This document shows positions 8,033-16,960 of a stretch of DNA of 64,000 nt, in pieces; positions within the stretch are counted from its first letter, which is position 1; each line of letters opens with the position of its first letter. The notes under the pieces are model-generated. The model saw only the letters and a list, made by a program, of their open reading frames with translations, did not search any database and was not told the origin of the DNA. Source of the DNA: JANJUB01 sp031386985 (GTDB taxonomy: Bacteria; Armatimonadota; Fimbriimonadia; Fimbriimonadales; Fimbriimonadaceae); assembly GCA_031386985.1 (NCBI GenBank), contig JANNCV010000001.1, positions 78,565-142,564 on the forward strand, read 5' to 3'. Made by a program: the position numbers and the translations under genes.

Positions 8033-10254
8033 CCTTTCAAGAGCAACGCCAAGTCAATGAATTGCCCGCCCGTGTCCTGATGAGTGTGGACCGCGATAAG
8101 ATTTTGACCCACCGTCAAGGCCTTCTTTACGGCGGCTGTTACATCGGTGGCAGCGTAGCCATCATTCCAAGTCTTGTCCTCAGATTTCCAGATGAGCTGA
8201 CCGTTTAGATAGACTTCGGTAGCATTGTCAAAGTGGATAGGCATCCAAGCTTCCGAGAACTTTGCTCCATCATACGAAAAGTTCTGACGAAGCCATATAT
8301 CTGGAGACATCCAAGGCGTTCGAACATCTTTCTCGAAACCACCCTTGGCCCCGAATCCACCGGGACCAGATTTCCAATCGCGATCTGAAAACGTGGCGGC
8401 CGTCCAGTTGGCGGGCGGATTAATTTCCGTGTAACGCCAGTTCGTGCCCTCATCTCGGGCGGAGCCGACGATGACTGTCCAGCTTTCTCTGCCTCTTGGT
8501 TTTGGAAGAGCGCCAGTCTCAAAGGCAGCCGGCGCCGAAAGCATGGCATGAATTTTCGCGACATCAAACTTCGGCTTGCGGTCGTAAGTGTACATTCCGT
8601 TTCGTTCTTGTTCAACATCTGTTAGCTGGGTATAACAAAACCCAAACATGTGTGGGTTGTCCATGAGCGCCCTTGCTAAGCCTTCAAATCGAACATAGAA
8701 CTCATCCAGAGTCTTAGGCGCAGCCCCATATCCCCAACCCTTGCCCGTATCCCAACCGATGCCTCCAAACTCGCTGACCATAAAGGGGATTTCGAACTTG
8801 AAATTGGTGGAATAGCGATCAGGTAGAGGGCTGCTGCCCGCGTTCCATCGCTGCCGAAAACTCATCGGATTTTGATCGTAGTCATGAGCGTCAATCACTT
8901 CGGGGTCGGCTAGATGATGCGACCAACCCGAGGTTTCTATAACGGGACGACTTGGGTCGAGCTGTCGTGTGAGGTTTACCGTGGCTTGCTGGAGCCTGGC
9001 CGCGGAATCTGGTGTCTCATTGAAGGGGCACCAACCGATAATGGCGGGGTGATTTCGGTCTCGGCGCACGATCTCGCCCCACTCTTCCAGCACGGGCAGA
9101 TCAACGCGCGGGTCCTCGTGGTTCAGCCCATAGTTCGGCGATTCGCCCCAACACAGATAGCCAAGCTTGTCCGCCCAATAGAGAAATCTAGGCTCAAAAA
9201 CCTTTTGGTGAAGCCTCGCGCCGTTAAATCCGTAGGCCATCGAGCGCTCAATATCGGCCTTGAGTTCCTTGTCGCTTGACGCCGTCCAAATTCCATCCGG
9301 GTAAAAGCCTTGATCCAAGACCAGTCTCTGAAACACCGGCTCGCCGTTGATCAGAAGCTTATAGCCCTTGATCGTCACCGAGCGCATTCCGCAGTAGGAC
9401 TTGATTTCATCAATCGTCTGGCCATCGCGAACGAGCTCCACTTTAAGGTCATACAGATAGGGATTCTTCGTTGACCAGAGTTTTGGGTTCTCAACATTGA
9501 GCCTGATTTGCCCGTTACGCCAATCGGCGATGACGGATCCTTCAGACACCTTGCGAGTTGCATCGGTAAGGGTCGCTTTAACTGTAATGCCATCGGTTTC
9601 ACCTCGAACTTCAGCGCGCAGATTGAAGCACTTGTTAGCCAGATCAGGCTCAATCCTCAAGTTCTCAATGTACGAGCGCCCAACCCCCTCAAGCCAAACC
9701 GTTTGCCAAATCCCGGTTGTTCGGGTGTAAAAAATCCCGTGGCTTTCTTCGCGCTGGGATTGCTTTCCCGCCGCTTGCAATCCGCTCTTGGTGTCATCAA
9801 ATGCCTTTATCACCACGGAGTTTGTGGAACTTATCAGGAAATCCGTAACGTCGAAGGCAAAAGCGGCTGACCCTCCTTGATGCTCGCCAACCTGCTTGCC
9901 GTTGACCCAAACCGTTGTGAGCCAATCGCATGCGCCGATGTGCAGACGAATCCTCTTGCCGTCCCAGCTGTTCGGAACCTGAAACTCGCGACGGTACCAA
10001 ACGTTCGTGACGAAGCCCTTACGACCCAATCCCGAAAGCGCACTCTCTCGGCAAAAAGGAACGATGATCTTATCGGGGTAAGCCTTCGCATCCAAAAATG
10101 AAAGTTTTGGATCATTCGTCTCCGCAAACTCCCAGCTTCCGTTTAGATTCAGCCACTGCGCCCGCATCATATCGGGGCGCGGATGCTCAGAGCGCGGAGT
10201 TGTTTGGGAGAGGGTCACGGCGGCCATGAGCAAAAGCATGCCCCATTTTACCAA
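8029..10254 (-). CDS. Glycoside hydrolase family 2 protein (beta-galactosidase/glucuronidase-like)
   Basis: 741 aa. A short hydrophobic N-terminus suggests export. Domain order: jelly-roll sugar-binding domain (about 30-195, with VWYRREFQVP and WLTTVWVNGK), Ig-like domain (about 196-295), TIM barrel (about 296-570) with acid/base Glu413 in GWCPFNETPD and nucleophile Glu495 in VSEFGG, and an extra C-terminal carbohydrate-binding-like domain (about 585-741, with VYLNGQLIWKSED). Substrate is unassigned. The start given is TTG 10254, which keeps a Lys in the n-region. ATG 10239 is the alternative. Confidence 0.85.
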   Translation of the reverse strand: MVKWGMLLLMAAVTLSQTTPRSEHPRPDMMRAQWLNLNGSWEFAETNDPKLSFLDAKAYPDKIIVPFCRESALSGLGRKGFVTNVWYRREFQVPNSWDGKRIRLHIGACDWLTTVWVNGKQVGEHQGGSAAFAFDVTDFLISSTNSVVIKAFDDTKSGLQAAGKQSQREESHGIFYTRTTGIWQTVWLEGVGRSYIENLRIEPDLANKCFNLRAEVRGETDGITVKATLTDATRKVSEGSVIADWRNGQIRLNVENPKLWSTKNPYLYDLKVELVRDGQTIDEIKSYCGMRSVTIKGYKLLINGEPVFQRLVLDQGFYPDGIWTASSDKELKADIERSMAYGFNGARLHQKVFEPRFLYWADKLGYLCWGESPNYGLNHEDPRVDLPVLEEWGEIVRRDRNHPAIIGWCPFNETPDSAARLQQATVNLTRQLDPSRPVIETSGWSHHLADPEVIDAHDYDQNPMSFRQRWNAGSSPLPDRYSTNFKFEIPFMVSEFGGIGWDTGKGWGYGAAPKTLDEFYVRFEGLARALMDNPHMFGFCYTQLTDVEQERNGMYTYDRKPKFDVAKIHAMLSAPAAFETGALPKPRGRESWTVIVGSARDEGTNWRYTEINPPANWTAATFSDRDWKSGPGGFGAKGGFEKDVRTPWMSPDIWLRQNFSYDGAKFSEAWMPIHFDNATEVYLNGQLIWKSEDKTWNDGYAATDVTAAVKKALTVGQNLIAVHTHQDTGGQFIDLALLLKG

Positions 10255-10328
10255 GGGCCAGCTTGATCCCCGTGTTTTTTGCAGTTCAGGAAAGGCTCGT
10301 CCAAAGCCAATAATCCCTTGGGGTGATC

Positions 10329-12539
10329 ATGACTATCGAAGATCTGCAGGAACGGGTTATGGCAATAGAGGATTGGCGGTTTTCTCAACCGCACAACTGC
10401 CTGATCGAGATCGAGCGACTCCTGCCAATCGCAGTTCAATCGGCTGATGCCAAATCTGAAGCAAGGCTAACCCTTTTGATTGGGCAGTGTCATCACAGCT
10501 TGCATGACCCCGTCAAGGTTTACGAGTTTGCCCTAAAGGCCGCTACTCTTTACGAAGCCATTCCTGATCACGAGATGTTCGCTCGATGCCAGATCGTCGC
10601 TTCTTTGGGCGAAAAAGACATGGGGAATGCGCAGCGCGCCATCAAAAGATCGCTCGCCGTATTGCGCTTTGCCGAAAAGGAAAACATCCTGCGGCCCCAA
10701 GTAGCCTGCTTGCTCAACATGGGCTTCTTTTGTGGCGACCTTGGGAATATGGAGCAAGCCATCCAATATTCATTGCAAGCCGTGGAGCTCCTTGAAAAAT
10801 ACCCAGATGAGCGATTTGCCCGAAACCTCGCGAATAACCTGGCTTACGATTACGTTCGGCTCGGTCAATATGAACAAGCCAAAGTTTGGATTGAAAGGTG
10901 TCTCGATGGGTTTGATCCAGAGACCGACGCCCTAATTTACGCGATTGCGCTTGAAACCCGAACCTGGATCAGTGCCGCGGAGGGTCGCTACGAGGAGGCA
11001 TTTGCAGATTTGGAAACGAGCGGAAAGCTCCAGTTGAAAATAGGCAACGAAGCGCGCTACGTTGAGACGCTGCTTCGATACGCACAAATATTGCTCGACC
11101 TTGAGCGAACCGATGAAGCGCTCGAAAAGCTCTTGGTTGCGAAGGAAGTTTCACTGCGCCTGGAGTTCAATCCGCACCTCCACGATGTTTGCCAAAGAGT
11201 TGCGCTCGCCTATGAGTTAAAGGGCGATTACATTCAATCTGTGGCGGAACTGCGACAGGCGTTTACCTTCCTGTCTGAAAAGAGCCGGCGCGATTTTGAA
11301 GAGCACACCAGTGCGCTCGTGGAGGCGCATGAGTTCGATATGGCGCAACGCGAAGCCGACATTCTCAAGGACAAGAACGCTGAGCTTACCGTCGCAAAGG
11401 AGCGGGCGGAGAGCGCAAATGCCCTAAAATCCGAATTCCTAGCGAACATGAGCCACGAAATCCGCACTCCCATGAACGGAGTCATCGGTTTAACCGAGCT
11501 CTTGTTGATATCCGATTTGGATGAGACACAACGGGAATATCTGGAGACGATACAGCAATGCGGCAACAACTTGCTTGCCATCATCAGCGACATTTTGGAC
11601 CTCTCGAAAATCGAATCCGGCAAAATGGATATGGAGTCGGAAACCGAGAATCTGCAAGTTGTCGTCCAAGAAACAGAGAGCCTTTTCCGCGGTCAAGCCC
11701 TTGCCAAGGGCTTGGATTTGCGCAGTAACCTTGAGCTTAACGCCGCTCCGGTTGTTACGTGTGACCCCATCCGATTGCGCCAGGTTCTGTCAAATCTCGT
11801 GGGAAATGCCATAAAGTTCACATCCCAAGGCTCGATTGTGATACGACTAGGCACTGAATCGGCTGGCTCAGGTTTAGTCAAGGCCAAATTTGAAGTCGAA
11901 GACACCGGCTGCGGAGTTGCGAGTGATCGCCTGAACCATATTTTCGAAAGTTTCACCCAAGAAGACGGCTCGACAACTCGAGAATATGGAGGTACGGGGC
12001 TTGGCCTTACCATTTCGCAACGCTTGATCGAAATGATGGGCGGGACCATTCAAGTTTCCAGCGAAGTTGGCAAAGGCAGCATTTTCAGATTCGAAGTAAC
12101 CTTCAACGGCGCAGTGGCGCATGCAGCTCCTGCCCAGGAAACCCTAGCGCCTATGCCCAGCATGATTCGGGTTCTTCTCGCCGAGGACCATCCGACAAAC
12201 AGTCGGCTTGCGCGAGCGCAACTTGAGCGGCTTGGCTGCGAAGTCACGGTCGCCTTCAACGGTGAGGATGCGCTTTCTCACTTTAGCGAGCAAGAATTCT
12301 CTCTGATCCTCATGGATATCCAAATGCCGGGGATTGACGGATATGCCGCTGCCCGCCAGATTCGAAAGCAAAACCCTTCGGTACCGATCATTGCTCTAAC
12401 CGCGCACGCCCTCAGCGAGCACAAGCAACAATGCCTTGAAGCGGGGATGAACGATCACCTCTCGAAGCCGTTCTTCATGCAGGACTTGAGGGATGTTCTA
12501 ACGAAATGGCTCCCCGGTGAATTCGCGCAAGCCGCCTGA
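10329..12539 (+). CDS. Cytoplasmic TPR hybrid histidine kinase with receiver domain
   Basis: About 736 aa. TPR-like helical repeats (about 1-330) replace a membrane sensor. A coiled linker leads to HisKA with the phospho-acceptor His in FLANMSHEIRTPMNGVIGL, then HATPase (N-box SNLVGNAIKF, G1 EDTGCGV, G2 YGGTGLGLTIS). A C-terminal receiver follows, with acceptor Asp in LILMDIQMPGIDG and Lys in HLSKPF. No transmembrane helix is visible, so it senses a cytoplasmic signal or partner. ATG 10329 is preferred because GGGG lies 5 nt upstream; GTG 10323 is the alternative. No Hpt or response-regulator partner is adjacent. Confidence 0.9.
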   Translation: MTIEDLQERVMAIEDWRFSQPHNCLIEIERLLPIAVQSADAKSEARLTLLIGQCHHSLHDPVKVYEFALKAATLYEAIPDHEMFARCQIVASLGEKDMGNAQRAIKRSLAVLRFAEKENILRPQVACLLNMGFFCGDLGNMEQAIQYSLQAVELLEKYPDERFARNLANNLAYDYVRLGQYEQAKVWIERCLDGFDPETDALIYAIALETRTWISAAEGRYEEAFADLETSGKLQLKIGNEARYVETLLRYAQILLDLERTDEALEKLLVAKEVSLRLEFNPHLHDVCQRVALAYELKGDYIQSVAELRQAFTFLSEKSRRDFEEHTSALVEAHEFDMAQREADILKDKNAELTVAKERAESANALKSEFLANMSHEIRTPMNGVIGLTELLLISDLDETQREYLETIQQCGNNLLAIISDILDLSKIESGKMDMESETENLQVVVQETESLFRGQALAKGLDLRSNLELNAAPVVTCDPIRLRQVLSNLVGNAIKFTSQGSIVIRLGTESAGSGLVKAKFEVEDTGCGVASDRLNHIFESFTQEDGSTTREYGGTGLGLTISQRLIEMMGGTIQVSSEVGKGSIFRFEVTFNGAVAHAAPAQETLAPMPSMIRVLLAEDHPTNSRLARAQLERLGCEVTVAFNGEDALSHFSEQEFSLILMDIQMPGIDGYAAARQIRKQNPSVPIIALTAHALSEHKQQCLEAGMNDHLSKPFFMQDLRDVLTKWLPGEFAQAA

Positions 12540-12641
12540 GTCTCGCGCAATTGTTCTGTAAACTCTTGGGGCCAGAGATTCCATAATTCGGGCGATTTGA
12601 GAGCACAAGCTGTGCCCAACTAGGCAACTCGCAGAGCTAGG

Positions 12642-12647
12642 TAATCT
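12642..12647 (+). promoter_or_regulatory. Candidate -10 box close to the start codon
   Basis: TAATCT lies 8 nt before the ATG at 12656, with no ribosome-binding site between. It fits the leaderless pattern seen elsewhere in the window. Confidence 0.35.
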
Positions 12648-12655
12648 CTGGTCAA

Positions 12656-13954
12656 ATGCGCAGTGTTGAACCCCGGGCTACTGCCGTTATCAAACCCTCC
12701 CGTGCGAAGAAGCTTCGAAACGGCTATCCGTGGGTGCTTCGGGACGAGGTGGTTGAAATTGTGGGTAAGGTTGAGCCGGGGGAGCTCGTTGCCGTTGTCA
12801 GCCCCGATCAGCCCGCGGTTGGGATTGGGTTTTGGAATCCGGTGAGCCGCTTCGCCGTTCGAATGCTTGACCTTCGGGCTCGTTCGATTGATCAGCCGTT
12901 TTTTGCAGGGAGGTTTACGCAAGCTCGGGCTCGGCGCGTCGGGTTATCGGTGGTTGGTGGCGCGCCTGGGCACGATGCATCCCAGGCTCCACGGGTCAAT
13001 GACAGTGTATGTGATTCGCCGTCTGCGTTTGAAAGGGCAAACTCCGTGGAGCCGGTGATGCATCGTGCACCGGCGTTCGCATCAAACTCACACCGCGTGG
13101 TCTTTGCCGAAGCCGATGGCCTGCCCGGACTCATCGTTGACCGGTATGCAGATTGGCTGATCGTGCAAGTACGCTCGGCGGGGATGCATCGCTATCGCGA
13201 TCTCTGGCTTCCTGCGCTCATTGAATCGGAAAACCCGAAGGGAATTCTTGAGCGCTCAGATATGGAAGGGCTCGCCGAAGAAGGACTTGAGCCGTCGGTC
13301 AGGACTCTGTTTGGCGAAGTGCCCGATGAGATCGAGGTGGTCGAGAACGGCCTTAGCTTCATCTGCCCAACCCGATCTGGACTGAAAACCGGCTTCTACC
13401 TCGATCAGCGTGACGCCCGAAAAAAGCTTGCCGAGCTAGTGTGCCCGGGCGATAGAGTGTTGGATGCGTGCTGCTACTCCGGTGGGTTCGCGCTGTTTGC
13501 AGCGAAGGCTGGAGCAACTGTGACGGGAGTTGATATTTTGCCCGAGGCGATCGAGTTAGCCAATCGAAACGCCAAGGGCGTCCAAGGAGCAACCTTCACC
13601 TGCGCGAACGTCTTCGAATGGCTCGCCGAAGCGACAGAGACCTTCCACACCATTCTCCTTGATCCCCCCGCTATCGCCAAAACCGGCGAAGAAAGGGATA
13701 GCCTCAAAGGAGCGATTCACAGGCTCACGACGCTCGCCCTGCCTCGGCTCGTTTTCGGCGGTCGCCTGGTGGTTTTTTCGTGCTCCTATCAGCTCGGAGT
13801 CGAAGCCCTGATGGAAGTCGTCAAAAGTGCCATCAACGACCAGGGCCGGCGATGTTTTGTTGAAGACATCACGCTCCAACCGGCTGATCATCCCTACTTA
13901 GCGCAGTTCCCTGAAAGCCTCTATTTGAAAGGAATTTGGCTGCGTGTAGAATAA
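12656..13954 (+). CDS. Class I SAM-dependent rRNA methyltransferase (RlmI/RlmK family) with in-frame insertion
   Basis: 432 aa. The N-terminal PUA-like domain (1-75, RNGYPWVLRDEV) is followed by an RlmI central region (FAEADGLPGLIVDRY, 150-164; TGFYLDQRDAR) and a Rossmann methyltransferase domain (VLDACCYSGGFALFAAK, DPPAIAKT). Family members methylate a cytosine C5 in 23S rRNA. Residues about 99-142 (GGAPGHDASQAPRVND onwards) have no counterpart in the family between the helix RARRVGLS and SHRVVFAEADG. The DNA there is a paired palindromic element, described separately. The protein is about 35-40 residues longer than usual, matching the insertion. Confidence 0.85.
   Translation: MRSVEPRATAVIKPSRAKKLRNGYPWVLRDEVVEIVGKVEPGELVAVVSPDQPAVGIGFWNPVSRFAVRMLDLRARSIDQPFFAGRFTQARARRVGLSVVGGAPGHDASQAPRVNDSVCDSPSAFERANSVEPVMHRAPAFASNSHRVVFAEADGLPGLIVDRYADWLIVQVRSAGMHRYRDLWLPALIESENPKGILERSDMEGLAEEGLEPSVRTLFGEVPDEIEVVENGLSFICPTRSGLKTGFYLDQRDARKKLAELVCPGDRVLDACCYSGGFALFAAKAGATVTGVDILPEAIELANRNAKGVQGATFTCANVFEWLAEATETFHTILLDPPAIAKTGEERDSLKGAIHRLTTLALPRLVFGGRLVVFSCSYQLGVEALMEVVKSAINDQGRRCFVEDITLQPADHPYLAQFPESLYLKGIWLRVE
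12965..13073. repeat. BIME-like pair of inverted palindromes inside a coding region
   Basis: The left hairpin is CCTGGG/CCCAGG (12965-12970, 12981-12986) with loop CACGATGCAT. The right hairpin is CCGGTG/CACCGG (13052-13057, 13068-13073) with loop ATGCATCGTG, the exact reverse complement of the left loop. The flanking CTCCACGG (12987-12994) and CCGTGGAG (13044-13051) are also exact complements. The stems differ at two positions, and both changes are compensated on the partner strand. The 109-bp unit thus looks like two REP-type elements in opposite orientation with a 49-bp centre. No other convincing copy was found in the window. Confidence 0.7.
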
Positions 13955-14033
13955 ATCGGCCACCAAGTTGCGTATTCTTGCTCATTCGATGGCCAAGTTA
14001 AGGTTTCGGCAATTCTCGAACGTCTTAACTAAT

Positions 14034-14864
14034 ATGAGAATCAATAGGATATTCAGTCTGGCCCTTATCAGCGGCCTCGTATCGGTGGCGGCCGTGAGCC
14101 ATGCGGACTCGCTTCTCGAGCGTATTGCCATGGCAGTTTTGGCCGATAAGTTCGGCATTAACACGCAGGAAGTCAACGTTCTACGTCAGCAAACCCAGTT
14201 ACCTGTTTACCAGCTGGCTCCCATTTATGAGGGGTCTCGCTATTTCGCACAAAAGCCAAGCACGATCTGGCAGCTCCGAAATCAAGGCTTAGGATGGGGC
14301 GAGATCGCTCACCGAGTTGGAATGCACCCCGGAACTTTCAACAAGTTGCGAAAGAAAGGCGCCTTTGACCAAGACCAGTTCTGGCAAACCTCTTATCGTG
14401 AGCGGTTCAATGTCCCAACTCAACAGGTCGCCGTGATGCGTAGGGCCGGGGGCTCGCTCGAGGATGTTCTGGGTGCCATTATCGTTGGAAAGCTAACCAA
14501 GCAGAACCCGAGCACGGTTTACAACCAGTTCCAAGCGCAAAAATCTTGGAATACGATCACTACGAATTCTAATGTCCGCTTCGAAGATTGGCGGCGAGTG
14601 AGCGTTCCCGTTCAACCTCGCTACATCCTGTTTAGCCCCACAACCAAAGTAAAAGCCCGCTCCGATGGTGATCGCGACCGAGATTTTGGCAAGAGCAAGT
14701 CCAAGGAGAGCAGCCACAGCTCTAAGGGTAAGCGCAAGGGCGGTGGTGAACTGACGAAGTCCAAAGGCAAAGGCGGTAGCGATCACGCAAAGGGTCAAGG
14801 AAATGGGAAAGGCCGAGGCAATGGCAAAAGCAAAGGCAAAGGCGGCAAAGGTAAGGGCGGATAG
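14034..14864 (+). CDS. Secreted protein with internal duplication and Lys/Gly-rich tail
   Basis: 276 aa from ATG 14034, chosen because it begins a proper signal peptide (MRINRIFSLALISGLVS, cleavage after SHA); the longer frame from 13968 adds 22 unlikely residues. Two related segments of about 75 aa follow: FGINTQEVNVLRQQ, ending KPSTIWQLRNQGLGWGEIA, and FNVPTQQVAVMRRA, ending NPSTVYNQFQ. The last 60 residues are a low-complexity basic tail (GKGRGNGKSKGKGGKGKGG) that may bind polyanions such as the cell surface or extracellular DNA. No enzyme motif and no named family. Confidence 0.6.
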   Translation: MRINRIFSLALISGLVSVAAVSHADSLLERIAMAVLADKFGINTQEVNVLRQQTQLPVYQLAPIYEGSRYFAQKPSTIWQLRNQGLGWGEIAHRVGMHPGTFNKLRKKGAFDQDQFWQTSYRERFNVPTQQVAVMRRAGGSLEDVLGAIIVGKLTKQNPSTVYNQFQAQKSWNTITTNSNVRFEDWRRVSVPVQPRYILFSPTTKVKARSDGDRDRDFGKSKSKESSHSSKGKRKGGGELTKSKGKGGSDHAKGQGNGKGRGNGKSKGKGGKGKGG

Positions 14865-14867
14865 TCT

Positions 14868-15947
14868 CTAAGCGACCGTAACCCCATCACACAAATAAAC
14901 ATCCTGAATCGCATTCAGGATGCCGACGCCTTCGTCCATCGGGCGTTGAAATGCTTTCCGACCCGAAATCAGGCCGCTTCCTCCAGCTCGCTTATTGATA
15001 ACTGCGGTTGCCACGGCGTCAGCCAGGTCCGACGCGCCAGAAGCACCGCCTGAGTTGATGAGCCCGATCCTTCCCATGTAGCAGTTTGCGACTTGGTATC
15101 GGCATAGATCAATTGGGTGGTCGGAGCACAACTCGGAGTAGATCCGCTTATCGGTTTTGCCATAGCTTGAACCTTCCATGTTCAGCGCCAGATAACCCCC
15201 GTTATTTTCTGGGAGTTTTTGCTTAATAATGTCGGCCCCGATCGTCACCCCAAGGTGATTGGCTTGGCCGGTTAAATCAGCGGAGAGGTGATAATCCTTT
15301 TCCACCTTAAACGCATTATTTCGCAGGTAACACCACAAAATTGTTGACATTCCCAATTCGTGCGCCATCTGGAACGCGTCGCTGACTTCCTGAATCTGTC
15401 TCGTTGAATTATCGCTGCCAAAGTAAATCGTAGCTCCCACTGCTACGGCACCCATGTTCCAGGCCTGCTGAATACTGCCAAACATGATCTGGTCGGCTTG
15501 ATTCGGATAAGTCAGTAGTTCGTTGTGATTCACCTTAACGATAAAAGGAATCTTGTGCGCATATTTTCGACTGCAGGTGGCGAGAACGCCGAAGGTCGAG
15601 GCTACTGCGTTGCAGTTTCCTTCGATTGCGAGCCGGATGATATTCTCGGGATCAAAGTAAATCGGATTCTTGGCGAAGCTGGCTCCGGCGGCGTGTTCGA
15701 TTCCTTGGTCAACGGGCAAAATGCTCATATAGCCAGTATCGGCAAGGCGACCCGTTCCGTAGATCGCCTGCAGGCTCCGCATGACCTGATTACTTCGATC
15801 TGAGTGCGCGAAAATCCGGTCCACAAAATCCGCGCCGGGAACGTGTATGGACTCCTTTGCAATCTTTGGTGAGTTGAATCCGAGGAGATGAGCAGAGTTT
15901 GCTCCGAGAAGTTCGGAAATCTGGTTAAGTGTTCGCCCGCTTGCCAT
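14868..15947 (-). CDS. fbaB: Class I fructose-bisphosphate aldolase (FbaB/DhnA type)
   Basis: 359 aa. TIM-barrel aldolase interconverting fructose-1,6-bisphosphate with DHAP and glyceraldehyde-3-phosphate through a Schiff base. Diagnostic motifs are ILPVDQGIEH (77-86), IVKVNHNELL (136-145) and IGADIIKQKLPE with the probable Schiff-base Lys242, plus the phosphate-binding LINSGGASG near the C-terminus. The length matches archaeal-type bacterial FbaB. ATG 15947 sits 6 nt after a CATAAT box, suggesting a leaderless message. It lies convergent to the preceding secreted-protein gene. Confidence 0.92.
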   Translation of the reverse strand: MASGRTLNQISELLGANSAHLLGFNSPKIAKESIHVPGADFVDRIFAHSDRSNQVMRSLQAIYGTGRLADTGYMSILPVDQGIEHAAGASFAKNPIYFDPENIIRLAIEGNCNAVASTFGVLATCSRKYAHKIPFIVKVNHNELLTYPNQADQIMFGSIQQAWNMGAVAVGATIYFGSDNSTRQIQEVSDAFQMAHELGMSTILWCYLRNNAFKVEKDYHLSADLTGQANHLGVTIGADIIKQKLPENNGGYLALNMEGSSYGKTDKRIYSELCSDHPIDLCRYQVANCYMGRIGLINSGGASGASDLADAVATAVINKRAGGSGLISGRKAFQRPMDEGVGILNAIQDVYLCDGVTVA

Positions 15948-15953
15948 AAACTA

Positions 15954-15959
15954 ATTATG
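15954..15959 (-). promoter_or_regulatory. Candidate -10 box of leaderless fbaB transcript
   Basis: CATAAT on the minus strand ends 6 nt before the fbaB ATG, leaving no room for a ribosome-binding site. Confidence 0.45.
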
Positions 15960-16039
15960 GCATTTGAACCCGGTAACAATAGTGGGGTAGGTTAAATGTC
16001 GGTGAGCCGAGAATTAGAGACGGTAACCTGCTTACAAAC

Positions 16040-16960
16040 ATGAACAAGATTTCAGTTGCGATTCCTTCGATTGGTCGGGATACTCTATCGGCAACCTTGC
16101 GGTCGCTCTCACGGCAAACGATGGCTCCTCATGAGGTCTTGGTCGTGAACCAAGGGCCACGCGATGTGGAGCACCGCGAGACGTTGGATATGCCAATTCG
16201 ATGGCTACACCAAGACATCAAGGGCCTTTCGCGGGCTCGCAATCATGCCTTGAGTTCATTTACCGGCGACTGGATTTTCTTCACCGATGATGATCAAGAA
16301 GTGAATGCGGAATGGGTTGAGCAACTCAGCCAGCTCATTGATGCCTACCCTGAAGTTTCTATCTTTGGCGGGGTTTACTTTGCGCCCATCCGGCATGACT
16401 TTGAGGCCTCGTTCGTAACCCAGTTTTACGCATTAGGCGATGTTTTGATCAACCGCGAAAACTACCTTCGCGGTAACGTCCTTCCTCATATTCAGAACGA
16501 TATTTGGGGAGGCAATTTCGCGCTCTCGCGGGCCTGCGTGGAGAAGATCGGATTCTATGAGGAAGCCATGGGACGAGGATCGAACGCGTTCTCAGCCGGG
16601 GAGGACACTGATTACATGATGCGAGTGATCTCAGCCGGGATGCTGGGGTTGCTCAGTTGCCGTCTCATCATTTATCACACCTATGGGGCACGACCGTATT
16701 CGGCCTCGCTTGAAGAAGAGCTGATTGAAACAGCGGCAGTTTTGCATTGGAAATCAAAGCAACCGAACTCGCCCGTAGCCTCTGAACTCGCCGAGAGAAT
16801 GGTTCCGTACGGGAAAAAGAAGGCGACCCTCGCCAAGCTTTCGGGAGGAAAGCTGTTCAAGGATCAGGCACAAAGAAAGGCGCTTTTTGAGAAAACCACC
16901 GACTTGCTGAACCGCGAATGGGTGCTTGAAGCTGGGTATATCAAGCGAAAGGAAGGCTAA
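16040..16960 (+). CDS. Family 2 glycosyltransferase
   Basis: 306 aa, GT-A fold. The nucleotide-binding start is SVAIPSIGRDTLSATLRSL and the metal-binding DXD-type motif is FFTDDDQEVN (about 90-99). GGNFALSRACVEKIGFYEE and AGEDTDYMMRV form the acceptor and catalytic region (ED motif). It probably transfers a sugar from an NDP-sugar onto a lipid- or protein-linked glycan at the cytoplasmic face of the membrane. The next glycosyltransferase begins immediately after its stop codon, so the two are co-transcribed. Sugar specificity cannot be read. Confidence 0.88.
   Translation: MNKISVAIPSIGRDTLSATLRSLSRQTMAPHEVLVVNQGPRDVEHRETLDMPIRWLHQDIKGLSRARNHALSSFTGDWIFFTDDDQEVNAEWVEQLSQLIDAYPEVSIFGGVYFAPIRHDFEASFVTQFYALGDVLINRENYLRGNVLPHIQNDIWGGNFALSRACVEKIGFYEEAMGRGSNAFSAGEDTDYMMRVISAGMLGLLSCRLIIYHTYGARPYSASLEEELIETAAVLHWKSKQPNSPVASELAERMVPYGKKKATLAKLSGGKLFKDQAQRKALFEKTTDLLNREWVLEAGYIKRKEG

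Noticed and set aside
13968..14033. 22-residue N-terminal extension of the KG-tail protein
   Set aside because: It would place charged residues before the signal peptide; ATG 14034 gives a normal one.
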